Shown: positions 34,714-43,456 of the stretch, in pieces
Layout: each line of letters begins with the position of its first letter
How positions within the stretch are numbered: position 1 is the first letter of the stretch
Assembly: GCA_021647465.1 (NCBI GenBank)
Contig: JAKIUQ010000013.1
Span: 22,210-86,209, forward strand
Length of the DNA stretch: 64,000 nucleotides
Direction of reading: 5' to 3'
Source of the DNA: Emcibacter sp.
GTDB lineage: Bacteria; Pseudomonadota; Alphaproteobacteria; Sphingomonadales; Emcibacteraceae
Made by a program: the position numbers and the translations under genes
The notes under the pieces: generated by a model
What the model saw: only the letters and a program-made list of their open reading frames with translations
What the model was told of the DNA's origin: nothing
Database searches by the model: none

Positions 34714-35550
34714 ATGAGCGATATTATTGGCAATATAGGGGCGCCGACCCCCTTAGAAGCAAAAAAGAAAAAATCTGATGATACAACGGGACTTTTTGTT
34801 TCTTTATATTTGATTGTTTTGGCATTCTTTGTGGTCATGAATTCAATTTCAAATCAGGATCAGAATAAAGTTGACGCCGCAACAGAAAGTGTGACGCGGG
34901 CTTTTAAAAACCCTTTTGAACCTGAAGCTGATTTTGTTGATGTCGCGGCAAATGAAGAGGCGGTGACGCCCAATGACGAATTTCATGACCAGATACTTGG
35001 TGTGTTTGCTTCGCTCGTAGGGTTTGACGGAAAATTTGCGACTAAGGGCGGTGATGTCGTCAGGGTGCAATTTAATCCAAATGATTTATTTATGGATAAT
35101 TCCAGTGAATTTCAGCCTAATCAACAGCCGTTCCTGAAACAATTATCTTTTTTCCTTGCCGGCGGACGCAGCAGTGAGAGACGGGAAATTAATTTCGTTA
35201 TTTCTTCTGGCATGAGCTTGCCCCAAGGGCCAAGATATTGGCAGGATTTGACTATTCTCAGGGCAGGCGCTTTTGTCCATAAGTTAACCCAAATGAATGT
35301 GGCAGAGAATCAAATGTCCATTGGGGTTGTGAAAGGCCCAAAAGAGCAAGTGACGTTAACCTTTCATAACAGGGAGGTAAAGACCTCTGTTCAGGGTCTT
35401 GCAGACCATGAAACAAAAAAACGGCCTAAAGATTCTTTAAACGAACAATCCGGACAAGACCAATCCGGACAAGACCTGTTGATACAGGATGTGCCGGATC
35501 GCACACCCCGCCAACCCATCACGGATAATAATGATCAGGGGACGCAATAA
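34714..35550 (+). CDS. MotB-like protein lacking the proton-binding Asp
   Basis: 278 residues. A short basic cytoplasmic N-terminus leads into one transmembrane helix at 26-45 (GLFVSLYLIVLAFFVVMNS) that aligns with the MotB helix but has no acidic residue. A periplasmic domain follows, with FNPNDLFMDNSSEFQPNQQP and INFVISSGMSLPQGPRYWQD, recalling a reduced OmpA-like fold, then a disordered tail. The stop overlaps the ATG of the true motB by one base. It may be an accessory or structural partner of the stator; it cannot conduct ions by the classical mechanism. Confidence 0.7.
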   Translation: MSDIIGNIGAPTPLEAKKKKSDDTTGLFVSLYLIVLAFFVVMNSISNQDQNKVDAATESVTRAFKNPFEPEADFVDVAANEEAVTPNDEFHDQILGVFASLVGFDGKFATKGGDVVRVQFNPNDLFMDNSSEFQPNQQPFLKQLSFFLAGGRSSERREINFVISSGMSLPQGPRYWQDLTILRAGAFVHKLTQMNVAENQMSIGVVKGPKEQVTLTFHNREVKTSVQGLADHETKKRPKDSLNEQSGQDQSGQDLLIQDVPDRTPRQPITDNNDQGTQ

Positions 35551-36308
35551 TGAATTTTGATTCTGGTTTTGATTCTGGCAATGCAGCACCCGAAGGCCCA
35601 TCAGACAGCTGGCTGATCATTTTTTCAGATCTCCTGGCGCTTTTGTTGACTTTTTTTGTTTTATTATTTTCAATGAGTTCCGTCCAAATTTCCAAATGGG
35701 AAGCCATTGTTGAATCCTTGAGCGAGAATCTTAATCCAAGCCGGGCGCAAATACAGGAAGTCGACTGGCAGAATATTGAAGCGGCCATGGTGCCGCAAAA
35801 AGAAGCGCTTAGTCTGGAATATTTGAAAAAAATCTTTGTTGATAAACTTCAATATGATCTTATTTTAAGGCGCAGCAGCGTATATGTTTTAGATGACCGC
35901 CTTGTGATCACTTTGCCGGCCGATTTGATATTTGAGTCTGGTCAGTCCAGATTTTCCGGGGATGCCTATAAATCAATGCAGGAGCTGGGGGCGGCACTGC
36001 AATCTATTCAGAATAAAATTACGGTTGTGGGGCATACGGATCTGGAACCGACAAGTGGACGATTTTATCCAACCAATTGGGAATTGTCTTTGGTGCGGGC
36101 CATATCTGTCGCGCAACTGATTGAACAAGCAGGCTATACGCAAAATATTGAGATTTTTGGCAACGGGGCATCGCGTTTCGATGATCTGGATGAGAATATT
36201 CCGCTTAATGAAAGATATTTACTGGCCCGCCGTGTGGATATAATCATCCACCGGGAGGACAGGGGTCAGCCAGAGGATATTTATGAGAAAAAAACGACCC
36301 AATATTAA
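35550..36308 (+). CDS. motB: Flagellar motor stator protein MotB
   Basis: 252 residues. Transmembrane helix at 21-42 with the essential Asp27 (WLIIFSDLLALLLTFFVLLF), then a plug/linker region and an OmpA-like peptidoglycan-binding domain (about 110-245: VVGHTDLEPTSG, NWELSLVRAISVAQLIEQAG, NERYLLARRVDIIIH). It anchors the stator to the cell wall. motA is not adjacent and not found in the window. Translationally coupled to the Asp-less MotB-like gene. Confidence 0.88.
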   Translation: MNFDSGFDSGNAAPEGPSDSWLIIFSDLLALLLTFFVLLFSMSSVQISKWEAIVESLSENLNPSRAQIQEVDWQNIEAAMVPQKEALSLEYLKKIFVDKLQYDLILRRSSVYVLDDRLVITLPADLIFESGQSRFSGDAYKSMQELGAALQSIQNKITVVGHTDLEPTSGRFYPTNWELSLVRAISVAQLIEQAGYTQNIEIFGNGASRFDDLDENIPLNERYLLARRVDIIIHREDRGQPEDIYEKKTTQY

Positions 36309-36323
36309 TGAAGCAAATAGATT

Positions 36324-39248
36324 ATGAGTAATCGCATGAGTGCATTAAGCTTGATCATTGTTGTCATTGCGGCTTTTGGCAGCATTATACCGGCCTTGGC
36401 GCAGGAGTCTGTACCGGCTCTGGTGCCGGAGTCTGTAAATGTGCGGTTCGCTAATCATCCAACTTTTAGCCGGATGGTTTTTGATTGGCAGGAAAATGTA
36501 GATTATAGGCCGCATCTGGCGGAGGGTAAGCTCGAAATAACTTTTCAAAAGGCCGCAACACCAAACCTGAGCGGCCTGATGAGCCACCCGATTAATTTAT
36601 TGACTGATCCTGAATACCGGATTGATGGCGGCAATTTAATTGTCAGCTTTACGTTGACTGAACCCGCTAAGCTCAAGCATTTCAGGCTTGATACCAAAAT
36701 CGTTTTTGATATTTCCTTTGATATCTCTGGCGATAATTCAGGGTCAATATCTCCCCGGCAACAAGCGGCACAGAATAGGGAATTAACGCCGCCTTCTGCA
36801 AATGATGCAGATAATTCATCGGCGCGGATTCGCACATCAACCACGCAACCTGAAAATGGCCCTTTAAAATTGGTGATTAACAATGTGTGGGATAATATAA
36901 GGTTGAGTTATCAGTGGCATGAAGATGTTCGGGCCGCAGCCTTCATTCGCCATAATCTTCTCTGGGTTGTCTTTGAGGGCAAGAAAATAGTGGATCAAAA
37001 AAATCTGAACCGGTTTCTTGGGTTACGGATAATATCCGCGCGGCAGATTGAACATCCGACAATGACCGTATTATTATATGAAGTCACCCCGGGGCAGAAT
37101 GTCAAAGTTCAAAAAATAGATCGGGCATGGCATATTGATCTGAAGAATACCGCCACCCAACCGGCCCGCTTAATTTCCGGCAGCAATCAACGAGCTAGCG
37201 GCAACAGAGGGGAAAATTTCTTCTATTCTGTGGAGAATGCCGGGCAGGCCTTAATCATTGAAGACCCGGTTATCGGGGATGAATTGGCCATTGTGCCGGT
37301 CATGCTTTCATCGCAGGGCGTATTAGAGGGACAAAAATTTGCAGAATTCCAGTCATTGGCGACGGCGCAAGGGATAGCCGTTCAATTAATCGCGGATAAT
37401 TTGAGCATAAATAGCTATCGAACCGGCGTTAGTGTTGCTGCTAAAGAAGGGGCCAAACAGGGATTAGCCCTTTCACGCAGCCTGCTTTCCGGAAAACTCG
37501 GGGTGATAACTGAGGCAGAAGGCGATGCTGCGGGGACAAAACTCGTTGATTTCGCGGAATGGAAAAAAGGCCCGTTAGAGGGGGAAGATTATCATGTTAA
37601 TAAACATGAATTTCTTTATATGCTGGCCAATTCAACAGATACCAACCGAAATGAAATCCGATGGAGACTGGCCAGATTTTATCTTGCCAATGGACGCAGC
37701 AGAGAAGCGTTTGGTGTATTGAATGTGATGTTGGATGAAGACTCCAGACTTATTGATAATCCTGAGTTCAGGACAGTTCTTGCCGTGACCAATATAAAAA
37801 TGCGCCGTTACGAAGAAGGGGAAAAACTTCTGAATCATAAGGCTCTTATGGCTGAAGAGGATGCTTTCTTATGGAGTGCCGTGGCAAATAGTGCCCTGGG
37901 CCATCATGAACGGGCGTTTAAAAATTATAAAAAGGGCGCAGACAGTCTTGCGCGGCAAGACCCTCAAAACCAAGTTATATTCTTACTTGCGGCAATTCGT
38001 TCGGCCTATGTTGTCGGGGATAAAAGCTTCATAGAGTTTGGTTTGTCATTTTTGAGAGGCCTGCCCCTTACGGCGGCCCAATATACAGAAGTGGATTATT
38101 GGCAAGCGCTTCTGGCGCGGGATAACGGTGATATTCTGCAAGCCGAAGAGATGCTGAGGGGTCTTGTCAAGGCCGGCGTAAGGCAAACGGCAGCATGGGC
38201 AAAGCTGGATCTGATTAATATGGATTTCGAAGCTAAGAAAATTGATAGTATCGAGGCGATTGATCAATTGGAAAAGCTGCGTTTTTCCTGGCGGGGGGAT
38301 GAATTTGAATTAGGGTTGCTGTCCCGGCTTGGGGATCTTTATGTTGAACAGAATGATTTTAATACCGGCCTTCAAACCCTAAGGCTCGCGGTTACTTTTT
38401 TTGAGGGATCACCTAAAACTGCCGCATTAACCCATCAAATGAATCGCATCTATAGTGATTTATTTTTGAATGGCGGTGCGTCGGTCATGAACCCGATAAA
38501 GGCCGTGGCCCTTTATTCTGAGTTTCGGGAGCTTATTCCTCTGGGCAATGACGGTGACAATATGACCAGAAGGCTGGCGGACAGGCTCGTGTCATTGGAT
38601 TTGCTTGAAGAAGCCGCGGCATTATTGAACCATCAGGTAAAATTTCGCCTTAAAGGGGGGGCGCAATCGGTTGTTGCGGAGCGCTTGGCCATGATTTACA
38701 TGCTGGATTCAAAACCGGATATGGCCATGGGGATTCTAAGAGCAACCCGGGATTCGCAAATTCCGGATGATATTATCCTGCGCCGGAATATGATCGAAGC
38801 CCGGGCCTTGATTGAGCTGGGCCGATATGAAGAAGCCGAAGTTATGCTCGAAGAATATAAAACCGAAGAAGCCGACGAGTTACGCGCCGATATATATTGG
38901 AAATCTGAAAATTGGGATAAATATATCAGGCTGGGCAATCAAATGTTGGGCAAGCGTTATCAGGATGATACACAGCTTAGCCCGCAAGAAAGGCTTGCTG
39001 TTTTGCGCCTTTCGGTGGCCTATGTCATAAATAATGATAAAGAGGGGGTGAAGGCGCTGCGTAATAAATATAAAGTTCATATGGATAATGGCCTTTACGG
39101 CGATACCTTTGAAGTGATTACGGCAGAAAAACAATTGGCAGATATTGATGTGCGCCGCCTGACAAGATCTATTGCAAGCGTATCAAAGCTGGAAGTCTTC
39201 ATGGAATCCTATAAGGCGGAATTCACAAAAGATATTGTCCAGAATTAA
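36324..39248 (+). CDS. Large periplasmic TPR protein of the motor operon, function unknown
   Basis: 974 residues. Signal peptide ends ALA-QE near residue 27. Residues about 35-140 and 185-280 form two beta-rich segments that resemble AMIN-type domains (VNVRFANHPTFSRMVFDWQE; LSYQWHEDVRAAAFIRHNLL). From about 420 to 930 the protein is helical TPR-like repeats (RFYLANGRSREAFGVLNVML, ARALIELGRYEEAEVMLEEY). I recognise no enzyme motif. It directly follows motB by 15 bases and ends the operon, so a periplasmic scaffold for stator or rod-ring parts is plausible. Homologues may exist in related flagellar operons. Confidence 0.7.
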   Translation: MSNRMSALSLIIVVIAAFGSIIPALAQESVPALVPESVNVRFANHPTFSRMVFDWQENVDYRPHLAEGKLEITFQKAATPNLSGLMSHPINLLTDPEYRIDGGNLIVSFTLTEPAKLKHFRLDTKIVFDISFDISGDNSGSISPRQQAAQNRELTPPSANDADNSSARIRTSTTQPENGPLKLVINNVWDNIRLSYQWHEDVRAAAFIRHNLLWVVFEGKKIVDQKNLNRFLGLRIISARQIEHPTMTVLLYEVTPGQNVKVQKIDRAWHIDLKNTATQPARLISGSNQRASGNRGENFFYSVENAGQALIIEDPVIGDELAIVPVMLSSQGVLEGQKFAEFQSLATAQGIAVQLIADNLSINSYRTGVSVAAKEGAKQGLALSRSLLSGKLGVITEAEGDAAGTKLVDFAEWKKGPLEGEDYHVNKHEFLYMLANSTDTNRNEIRWRLARFYLANGRSREAFGVLNVMLDEDSRLIDNPEFRTVLAVTNIKMRRYEEGEKLLNHKALMAEEDAFLWSAVANSALGHHERAFKNYKKGADSLARQDPQNQVIFLLAAIRSAYVVGDKSFIEFGLSFLRGLPLTAAQYTEVDYWQALLARDNGDILQAEEMLRGLVKAGVRQTAAWAKLDLINMDFEAKKIDSIEAIDQLEKLRFSWRGDEFELGLLSRLGDLYVEQNDFNTGLQTLRLAVTFFEGSPKTAALTHQMNRIYSDLFLNGGASVMNPIKAVALYSEFRELIPLGNDGDNMTRRLADRLVSLDLLEEAAALLNHQVKFRLKGGAQSVVAERLAMIYMLDSKPDMAMGILRATRDSQIPDDIILRRNMIEARALIELGRYEEAEVMLEEYKTEEADELRADIYWKSENWDKYIRLGNQMLGKRYQDDTQLSPQERLAVLRLSVAYVINNDKEGVKALRNKYKVHMDNGLYGDTFEVITAEKQLADIDVRRLTRSIASVSKLEVFMESYKAEFTKDIVQN

Positions 39249-39291
39249 AGCCCAAAATTAAACATAGAATTTATAACCGCGTGAATTCAGG

Positions 39292-39314
39292 GCCCCATAG
39301 TGTTTTTATGGGGC
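39292..39314. terminator. Hairpin between the convergent TPR gene and fliP
   Basis: GCCCCATA (39292-39299) pairs with TATGGGGC (39307-39314) around a seven-base loop, within the 70-base convergent gap. No T-run follows on either strand, so it may act as an mRNA 3' end or weak terminator. Its right edge is five bases from the fliP stop. Confidence 0.5.
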
Positions 39315-39318
39315 TGCG

Positions 39319-40104
39319 CTATCCGGGCAGGGGGCCCTGATTGAAACTTTGAATCAGACTGCCAGCCACAAGATGCCACCCGTCAACCAAAACAAAGAAT
39401 ATCAGCTTGAAAGGCAGTGAGATCATTACGGGCGGCAACATCATCATCCCCATGGACATCAATATGGAAGCAACAACAAGGTCAATGATGATGAAAGGCA
39501 CAAATAATAAAAAACCAATTTCAAAGGCCCGCCTTAGCTCGCTGATGATAAAGGCCGGCACCAAAATCTGGAATGGGGTATCCGCTTGCGTTGCCGGCGG
39601 CGGCGTTTCCGATAAATCCAGAAACAGCAGGAGATCTTTTTCCCGGACGTGTTTCATCATAAAGCTATGAAATGGTGCCGTGGTCTTGTCAAAGGCCTCT
39701 TCTTCAGAAATCTGTTCGGCCACCAGGGGGGCTATGCCGTTGTCATAGGCCTCTTTGATCGTCGGGGCCATGATGAATGCTGTCATGAAAAGCGCCAGAC
39801 TAACCAGCACCACATTGGGCGGCGTTTGCTGGGTTCCCATTGCGCTTCTGAGCAGGGAAAATACAATAACGATACGGGTAAATGAGGTGACAACGATGAT
39901 GATGGCCGGTGCGAGGCTCAAAACCGTCATCAGCATTAATAATTGTATAATGCGGCCGGAAAGTGCGCCTTCCTCTCCCATATTCAGAGAGAATTCCTGC
40001 CCAAAAGCCGCCGGACTGCTGATGAGGAAAATCAGAAAAAAACTGCTTAACGATGTGGCAAATAGGCCTAAGGTTATTTTATGGTTTTTGATAAATTTCA
40101 TCAT
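39319..40104 (-). CDS. fliP: Flagellar type III secretion protein FliP
   Basis: 261 residues. Cleavable signal-like helix, then TSFTRIVIVFSLLRSAMGTQ, QTPPNVVLVSLALFMTAFIM and the terminal LVDGWHLVAGSLIQSF, all diagnostic for FliP. Core of the export gate with FliQ and FliR, whose genes lie on the other strand 2.3 kb away. Overlaps fliO by four bases (ATGA). Confidence 0.97.
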   Translation of the reverse strand: MMKFIKNHKITLGLFATSLSSFFLIFLISSPAAFGQEFSLNMGEEGALSGRIIQLLMLMTVLSLAPAIIIVVTSFTRIVIVFSLLRSAMGTQQTPPNVVLVSLALFMTAFIMAPTIKEAYDNGIAPLVAEQISEEEAFDKTTAPFHSFMMKHVREKDLLLFLDLSETPPPATQADTPFQILVPAFIISELRRAFEIGFLLFVPFIIIDLVVASILMSMGMMMLPPVMISLPFKLIFFVLVDGWHLVAGSLIQSFNQGPLPG

Positions 40105-40433
40105 GAATTTTCAGTTCTGTTCCCAATATTGTTTGACATATTTCTTGTTGTTTTATATGGATTTTTTTGAATATTCTGTTCAATGATAATATCCCGGTCC
40201 AACCCGAGCATGATAAGATGTTCAACGTCATCTCTGCGGATGATCATGAGCTTCCTTCGGGCGTCAACGGGTAAAATCTCAACGATATTAAGGCGTTTGT
40301 TCTGGGTCTTTGCAGAGCCCGTTGTTACGCGGGCCATTAAACCCAATTTCTTGGCACCGTAAGCAATGATCAAAATCAAAGCGAGGACAAACATCAAGGC
40401 GAGAATATATTGGAAATATGCACTTACTTCCAT
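40101..40433 (-). CDS. fliO: Flagellar biosynthesis protein FliO
   Basis: 110 residues, one transmembrane helix (YILALMFVLALILIIAYGAK), then a small domain with LNIVEILPVDARRKLMIIRR and VEHLIMLG, the FliO pattern. FliO helps FliP fold during export gate assembly. Lies between the fhlB-like gene and fliP in a minus-strand operon. Confidence 0.9.
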   Translation of the reverse strand: MEVSAYFQYILALMFVLALILIIAYGAKKLGLMARVTTGSAKTQNKRLNIVEILPVDARRKLMIIRRDDVEHLIMLGLDRDIIIEQNIQKNPYKTTRNMSNNIGNRTENS

Positions 40434-40464
40434 GGCGGGGGCTTTCTGATAATGGTTTGCGATG

Positions 40465-40794
40465 TCAAATTTTGTCTTCCTTTGGGGCGTTGTTATCTCT
40501 ATTCTGATTTTCTTTCAGGCGAATATTTTCATTATATAGATGGCTTAATATTTCCGAAACAGGCTGCAATGCTTTGAGGGGAATATGGCTGTCGACATCA
40601 AAAGTAGATAGAATTTCCACCAATTCCTCATCTGTTCTGACTTTCACATCATTTTCAAAAGCAATTTTCAGAATTTTTTCGGCATTCTTGCCTGTACCAA
40701 TAGCCGTGATTCGCGGAATATCAGTATGTTTGCCATCTCCTTTGAGGGCAACGGCTTTTGGCGTGGTTGGGGTGGTTTCTTCGTTCATTGCCAT
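40465..40794 (-). CDS. FlhB C-terminal domain homologue (FhlB-like)
   Basis: 109 residues with a single domain matching the soluble FlhB C-terminus (AVALKGDGKHTDIPRITAIG, KILKIAFENDVKVRTDEELV). It lacks the membrane part and the NPTH cleavage site of full FlhB, which is encoded separately at 43457-44551. FhlB/YlqH proteins are thought to substitute or compete with the cleaved FlhB tail in substrate switching. First gene of the fhlB-fliO-fliP operon. Confidence 0.8.
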   Translation of the reverse strand: MAMNEETTPTTPKAVALKGDGKHTDIPRITAIGTGKNAEKILKIAFENDVKVRTDEELVEILSTFDVDSHIPLKALQPVSEILSHLYNENIRLKENQNRDNNAPKEDKI

Positions 40795-40832
40795 CAGATG
40801 CTAAATAATCCGGTTAAGTATAAAATCTTTAA

Positions 40833-40854
40833 AGCTGTGATAATAGTCACAGCT
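40833..40854. promoter_or_regulatory. CRP/FNR-type palindrome
   Basis: AGCTGTGA-TAATAG-TCACAGCT is a perfect inverted repeat whose core TGTGA-N6-TCACA is the classic CRP half-site arrangement. It lies 39 bases upstream of the fhlB-like start and 201 upstream of flgB in the divergent gap. No CRP-family gene is in the window. Confidence 0.6.
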
Positions 40855-40931
40855 ACCCCATAATGTCAGCTAAATTTTAAGCTATTGAATTTATTTATCT
40901 AATAGGGAATATTGTATATTATCCTATAATA

Positions 40932-40946
40932 TTAACAAAATGTTAA
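40932..40946. promoter_or_regulatory. CtrA-type box upstream of flgB
   Basis: TTAACAAAATGTTAA is a perfect TTAA-N7-TTAA site 109 bases before flgB. In Caulobacter, CtrA directly controls early flagellar (class II) operons that encode the export gate and rod, the same kind of genes as here. Confidence 0.65.
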
Positions 40947-41054
40947 TTTTCCGTCTCCACAATAGGATAAATATGGTGTATGCTTAAAATTAATAAGCAT
41001 TCTAATAAACTTTAGCCTAATCTGTATGGTATATGATATTTAGGATAAAATAAA

Positions 41055-41471
41055 ATGGACCTGAAATCTATTTCACTTTTCAGTTCTTTAAGTCAGAAAA
41101 TGGACTGGCTCACAGAACGGCAAAAGGTCCTGGCACAGAATATTGCCAACGCCAACACTCCGGGCTATAGCCCAAGGGATCTGAAGAAAGTCAGTTTCAA
41201 GGCACAATTGGACCAAACAAATGCAACCGGTGGCTTGTCTATGCAAACATCGCAGCAAGGACATATGCTTGGGGCAGGCGCACCTGTAAGCCGGTTTGAA
41301 ATCAAGGAACAGGATTCGCATATTGCCGTGAGGGCGCCGGATGGTAACGCGGTTGTTCTTGAAGATGAACTGATTAAAATGGCTGATACACAGATGGAAT
41401 ATGCCACGGCGGTTAATTTATACCGTAAACATGTCGGCATGTTAAAACTGGCTCTTGGCAAAAGAGCGTAA
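41055..41471 (+). CDS. flgB: Flagellar proximal rod protein FlgB
   Basis: 138 residues. Opens with the rod-protein motif WLTERQKVLAQNIANANTPG and continues with YSPRDLKKVSF; C-terminal MEYATAVNLYRKHVGMLKLA. FlgB forms the first rod segment above the MS ring. First gene of flgB-flgC-fliE-fliQ-fliR-flhB, below a CtrA box. Confidence 0.96.
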   Translation: MDLKSISLFSSLSQKMDWLTERQKVLAQNIANANTPGYSPRDLKKVSFKAQLDQTNATGGLSMQTSQQGHMLGAGAPVSRFEIKEQDSHIAVRAPDGNAVVLEDELIKMADTQMEYATAVNLYRKHVGMLKLALGKRA

Positions 41472-41507
41472 CCCTAAAAGACGATAGCGAGAAGGTGTGT
41501 TTTAAAA

Positions 41508-41915
41508 ATGGATCTATCCAAGGCAATGATGATTTCAGCAGCGGGCATGAAGGCGCAAGGCACACGTATGCGCGTTATTTCCGAGAATATAGCGAATGCC
41601 AAGTCTGCTGCCCTATCACCGGATTCTGACCCTTACCGGCGTAAAGTCGTCACCTTTAGTAACGAAGTGGATCGGGAACTTGGCTTTTCCAGAGTGAAAG
41701 TCAATAAAGTTACTCTTGATCAGTCTGATTTTGGCATGCGGTTTGAGCCGGGTCATCCTGCCGCGGATGAGAATGGTTATATCAAGACCCCGAATGTGAA
41801 TGGCCTCATAGAAGCCATGGATATGAAACAATCGCAAAGATCTTATGAAGCGAACCTCAATGCTATTGAAGTATCAAAGAAAATGATGATGCGGACTCTT
41901 GACTTATTGAGATAA
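41508..41915 (+). CDS. flgC: Flagellar proximal rod protein FlgC
   Basis: 135 residues. N-terminal SAAGMKAQGTRMRVISENIA and C-terminal IKTPNVNGLIEAMDMKQSQR then SYEANLNAIEVSKKMM match FlgC. Lies 36 bases after flgB; fliE follows after 72 bases. Confidence 0.96.
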   Translation: MDLSKAMMISAAGMKAQGTRMRVISENIANAKSAALSPDSDPYRRKVVTFSNEVDRELGFSRVKVNKVTLDQSDFGMRFEPGHPAADENGYIKTPNVNGLIEAMDMKQSQRSYEANLNAIEVSKKMMMRTLDLLR

Positions 41916-41987
41916 AATAATTTATTGAGGCCAAAATTCGGCCAGTTTCTGGCGCGTTTTGAGGAAAAAATGAATGGGAATTAAAAG

Positions 41988-42329
41988 ATGAATATCAAAG
42001 CCATTGATGCCGCAAACGCTTACGCGAATGCTTTGAAGGGCCAGTCTGTTGGCAACGGCGTGGGTAAGATTGAGGGTATTTCCGGTATTAGTGCTGTGGG
42101 CGGTGAGGGCGCAGGGTCTTTTTCAGAAATATTGAAAGCCACGATCGGCAATACGGCAGATGCCGTAAAGACCAGTGAAAATACAGGTATCAAGGCGTTA
42201 AATGGTAATATGGATCTTGTGGATGTGGCAACATCTGTGCAAAATGCTGAAATTGTTCTTGAAACGGTGGTCGCTGTTCGTGATAAGGTGATTGCGGCTT
42301 ATCAAGATATTATTAAAATGCCGATTTAA
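41988..42329 (+). CDS. fliE: Flagellar hook-basal body complex protein FliE
   Basis: 113 residues. The C-terminal domain with LVDVATSVQNAEIVLETVVA and VRDKVIAAYQDIIKMPI is the FliE signature. FliE joins the MS ring and export gate to the rod. N-terminal 40 residues are Gly-rich and variable, as usual. Part of the flgB operon. Confidence 0.93.
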   Translation: MNIKAIDAANAYANALKGQSVGNGVGKIEGISGISAVGGEGAGSFSEILKATIGNTADAVKTSENTGIKALNGNMDLVDVATSVQNAEIVLETVVAVRDKVIAAYQDIIKMPI

Positions 42330-42430
42330 TGATGAGTTTTGGCTAACGATGGAAAAAACGGGATGTTCCTCATTGTATTTTGGCTCTATATATTGCAATT
42401 TTTCCTATAGTATCACAGAAAGATCAGGCC

Positions 42431-42697
42431 ATGAACGGGGCGGACGTACTAGAAATTGCTCAGGCAAGTATATGGGTCTTAATCAAGGTCGCCAGTCCTG
42501 TTATGTTCGTCGCGTTAGCCGTCGGACTTAGTATTGCCTTGGTTCAGGCTTTGACGCAGGTTCAGGAAATGACTTTGACATTTGTCCCTAAAATCATTGC
42601 CATTTTTGTCTCCCTGTTTATGCTTTTACCCTTCATGGGACAAACAATATCAGACTTGATGGCGCTAATCGTGGAACGGATTATAGGTATTGGTTGA
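42431..42697 (+). CDS. fliQ: Flagellar export gate protein FliQ
   Basis: 88 residues from ATG 42431, which gives the normal MNGADVLEIAQASIWVLIKV opening. Two transmembrane helices and the conserved QALTQVQEMTLTFVPKI between them. A longer in-frame upstream extension from 42380 is not typical of the family. Overlaps fliR by eight bases. Confidence 0.95.
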   Translation: MNGADVLEIAQASIWVLIKVASPVMFVALAVGLSIALVQALTQVQEMTLTFVPKIIAIFVSLFMLLPFMGQTISDLMALIVERIIGIG

Positions 42698-43451
42698 TCT
42701 TTTACCTACTGAGATATTTGCATTTCTTCTCGTTTTTTCGCGGCTCGGGGCCATGTTTATGCTTTTGCCGGCCCTTGGTGAAACGGCCATTCCAATGCGT
42801 GTCAGGCTTGTTATGGCACTGGCCGTTACTTTTTTGATCTATACGCTGGTTAGCGCATCATTGCCGGGGATCCCTGCCTCACCCCTTATGTTGAGCCTGT
42901 TGATTATCATTGAAATTTTTATCGGCATTATGATTGGTACGGCGATTCGACTTCTGTTGAGCGCGCTTCATACGGCCGGCACGATCATTGCCATGCAGAC
43001 AGGTCTGGCGATGGCGATGGCTTTTGACCCGGCCCAAGGCGCCCAAAGTGCCCTGATGTCCACCTTCCTGACCCTGATGGCTGTCGTGTTGATATTCACA
43101 ACGAATATGCATTATATGATGATTGCCGCCATGCTTGACAGCTATAGTCTATTTCCGGTCGGCGCAGAAATCAACACAAGTGATTTTGCGGAAATCGTGA
43201 TCCGTACGGTGGCGAATTCTTTTTTGATCGGCATTCAGATTGCCTCGCCTTTCATCGTATATGGATTGATTTTTAATGTGGGACTAGGCATTGTCGCCCG
43301 TCTTATGCCGCAGCTTCAGGTATTCTTCATTGCTATGCCGTTGAATATTCTGATTGGCTTTATGATTCTTGCCATTGTGTTGCCGGCGGGTATGATGTGG
43401 TTCTTACAGAATATGGAAAGCAGCCTTGGCGCTTTTCTTATAGCAAGGTAG
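42690..43451 (+). CDS. fliR: Flagellar export gate protein FliR
   Basis: 253 residues, six hydrophobic segments, with FSRLGAMFMLLPALGE, ETAIPMRVRLVMALAV and LIFNVGLGIVARLMPQLQVF. The start must be the TTG at 42690, because the next in-frame Met lies inside the first conserved helix. The start overlaps the fliQ stop by eight bases, consistent with translational coupling. FliR closes the FliP-FliQ-FliR export gate. Confidence 0.95.
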   Translation: MVDLLPTEIFAFLLVFSRLGAMFMLLPALGETAIPMRVRLVMALAVTFLIYTLVSASLPGIPASPLMLSLLIIIEIFIGIMIGTAIRLLLSALHTAGTIIAMQTGLAMAMAFDPAQGAQSALMSTFLTLMAVVLIFTTNMHYMMIAAMLDSYSLFPVGAEINTSDFAEIVIRTVANSFLIGIQIASPFIVYGLIFNVGLGIVARLMPQLQVFFIAMPLNILIGFMILAIVLPAGMMWFLQNMESSLGAFLIAR

Positions 43452-43456
43452 GTGCG

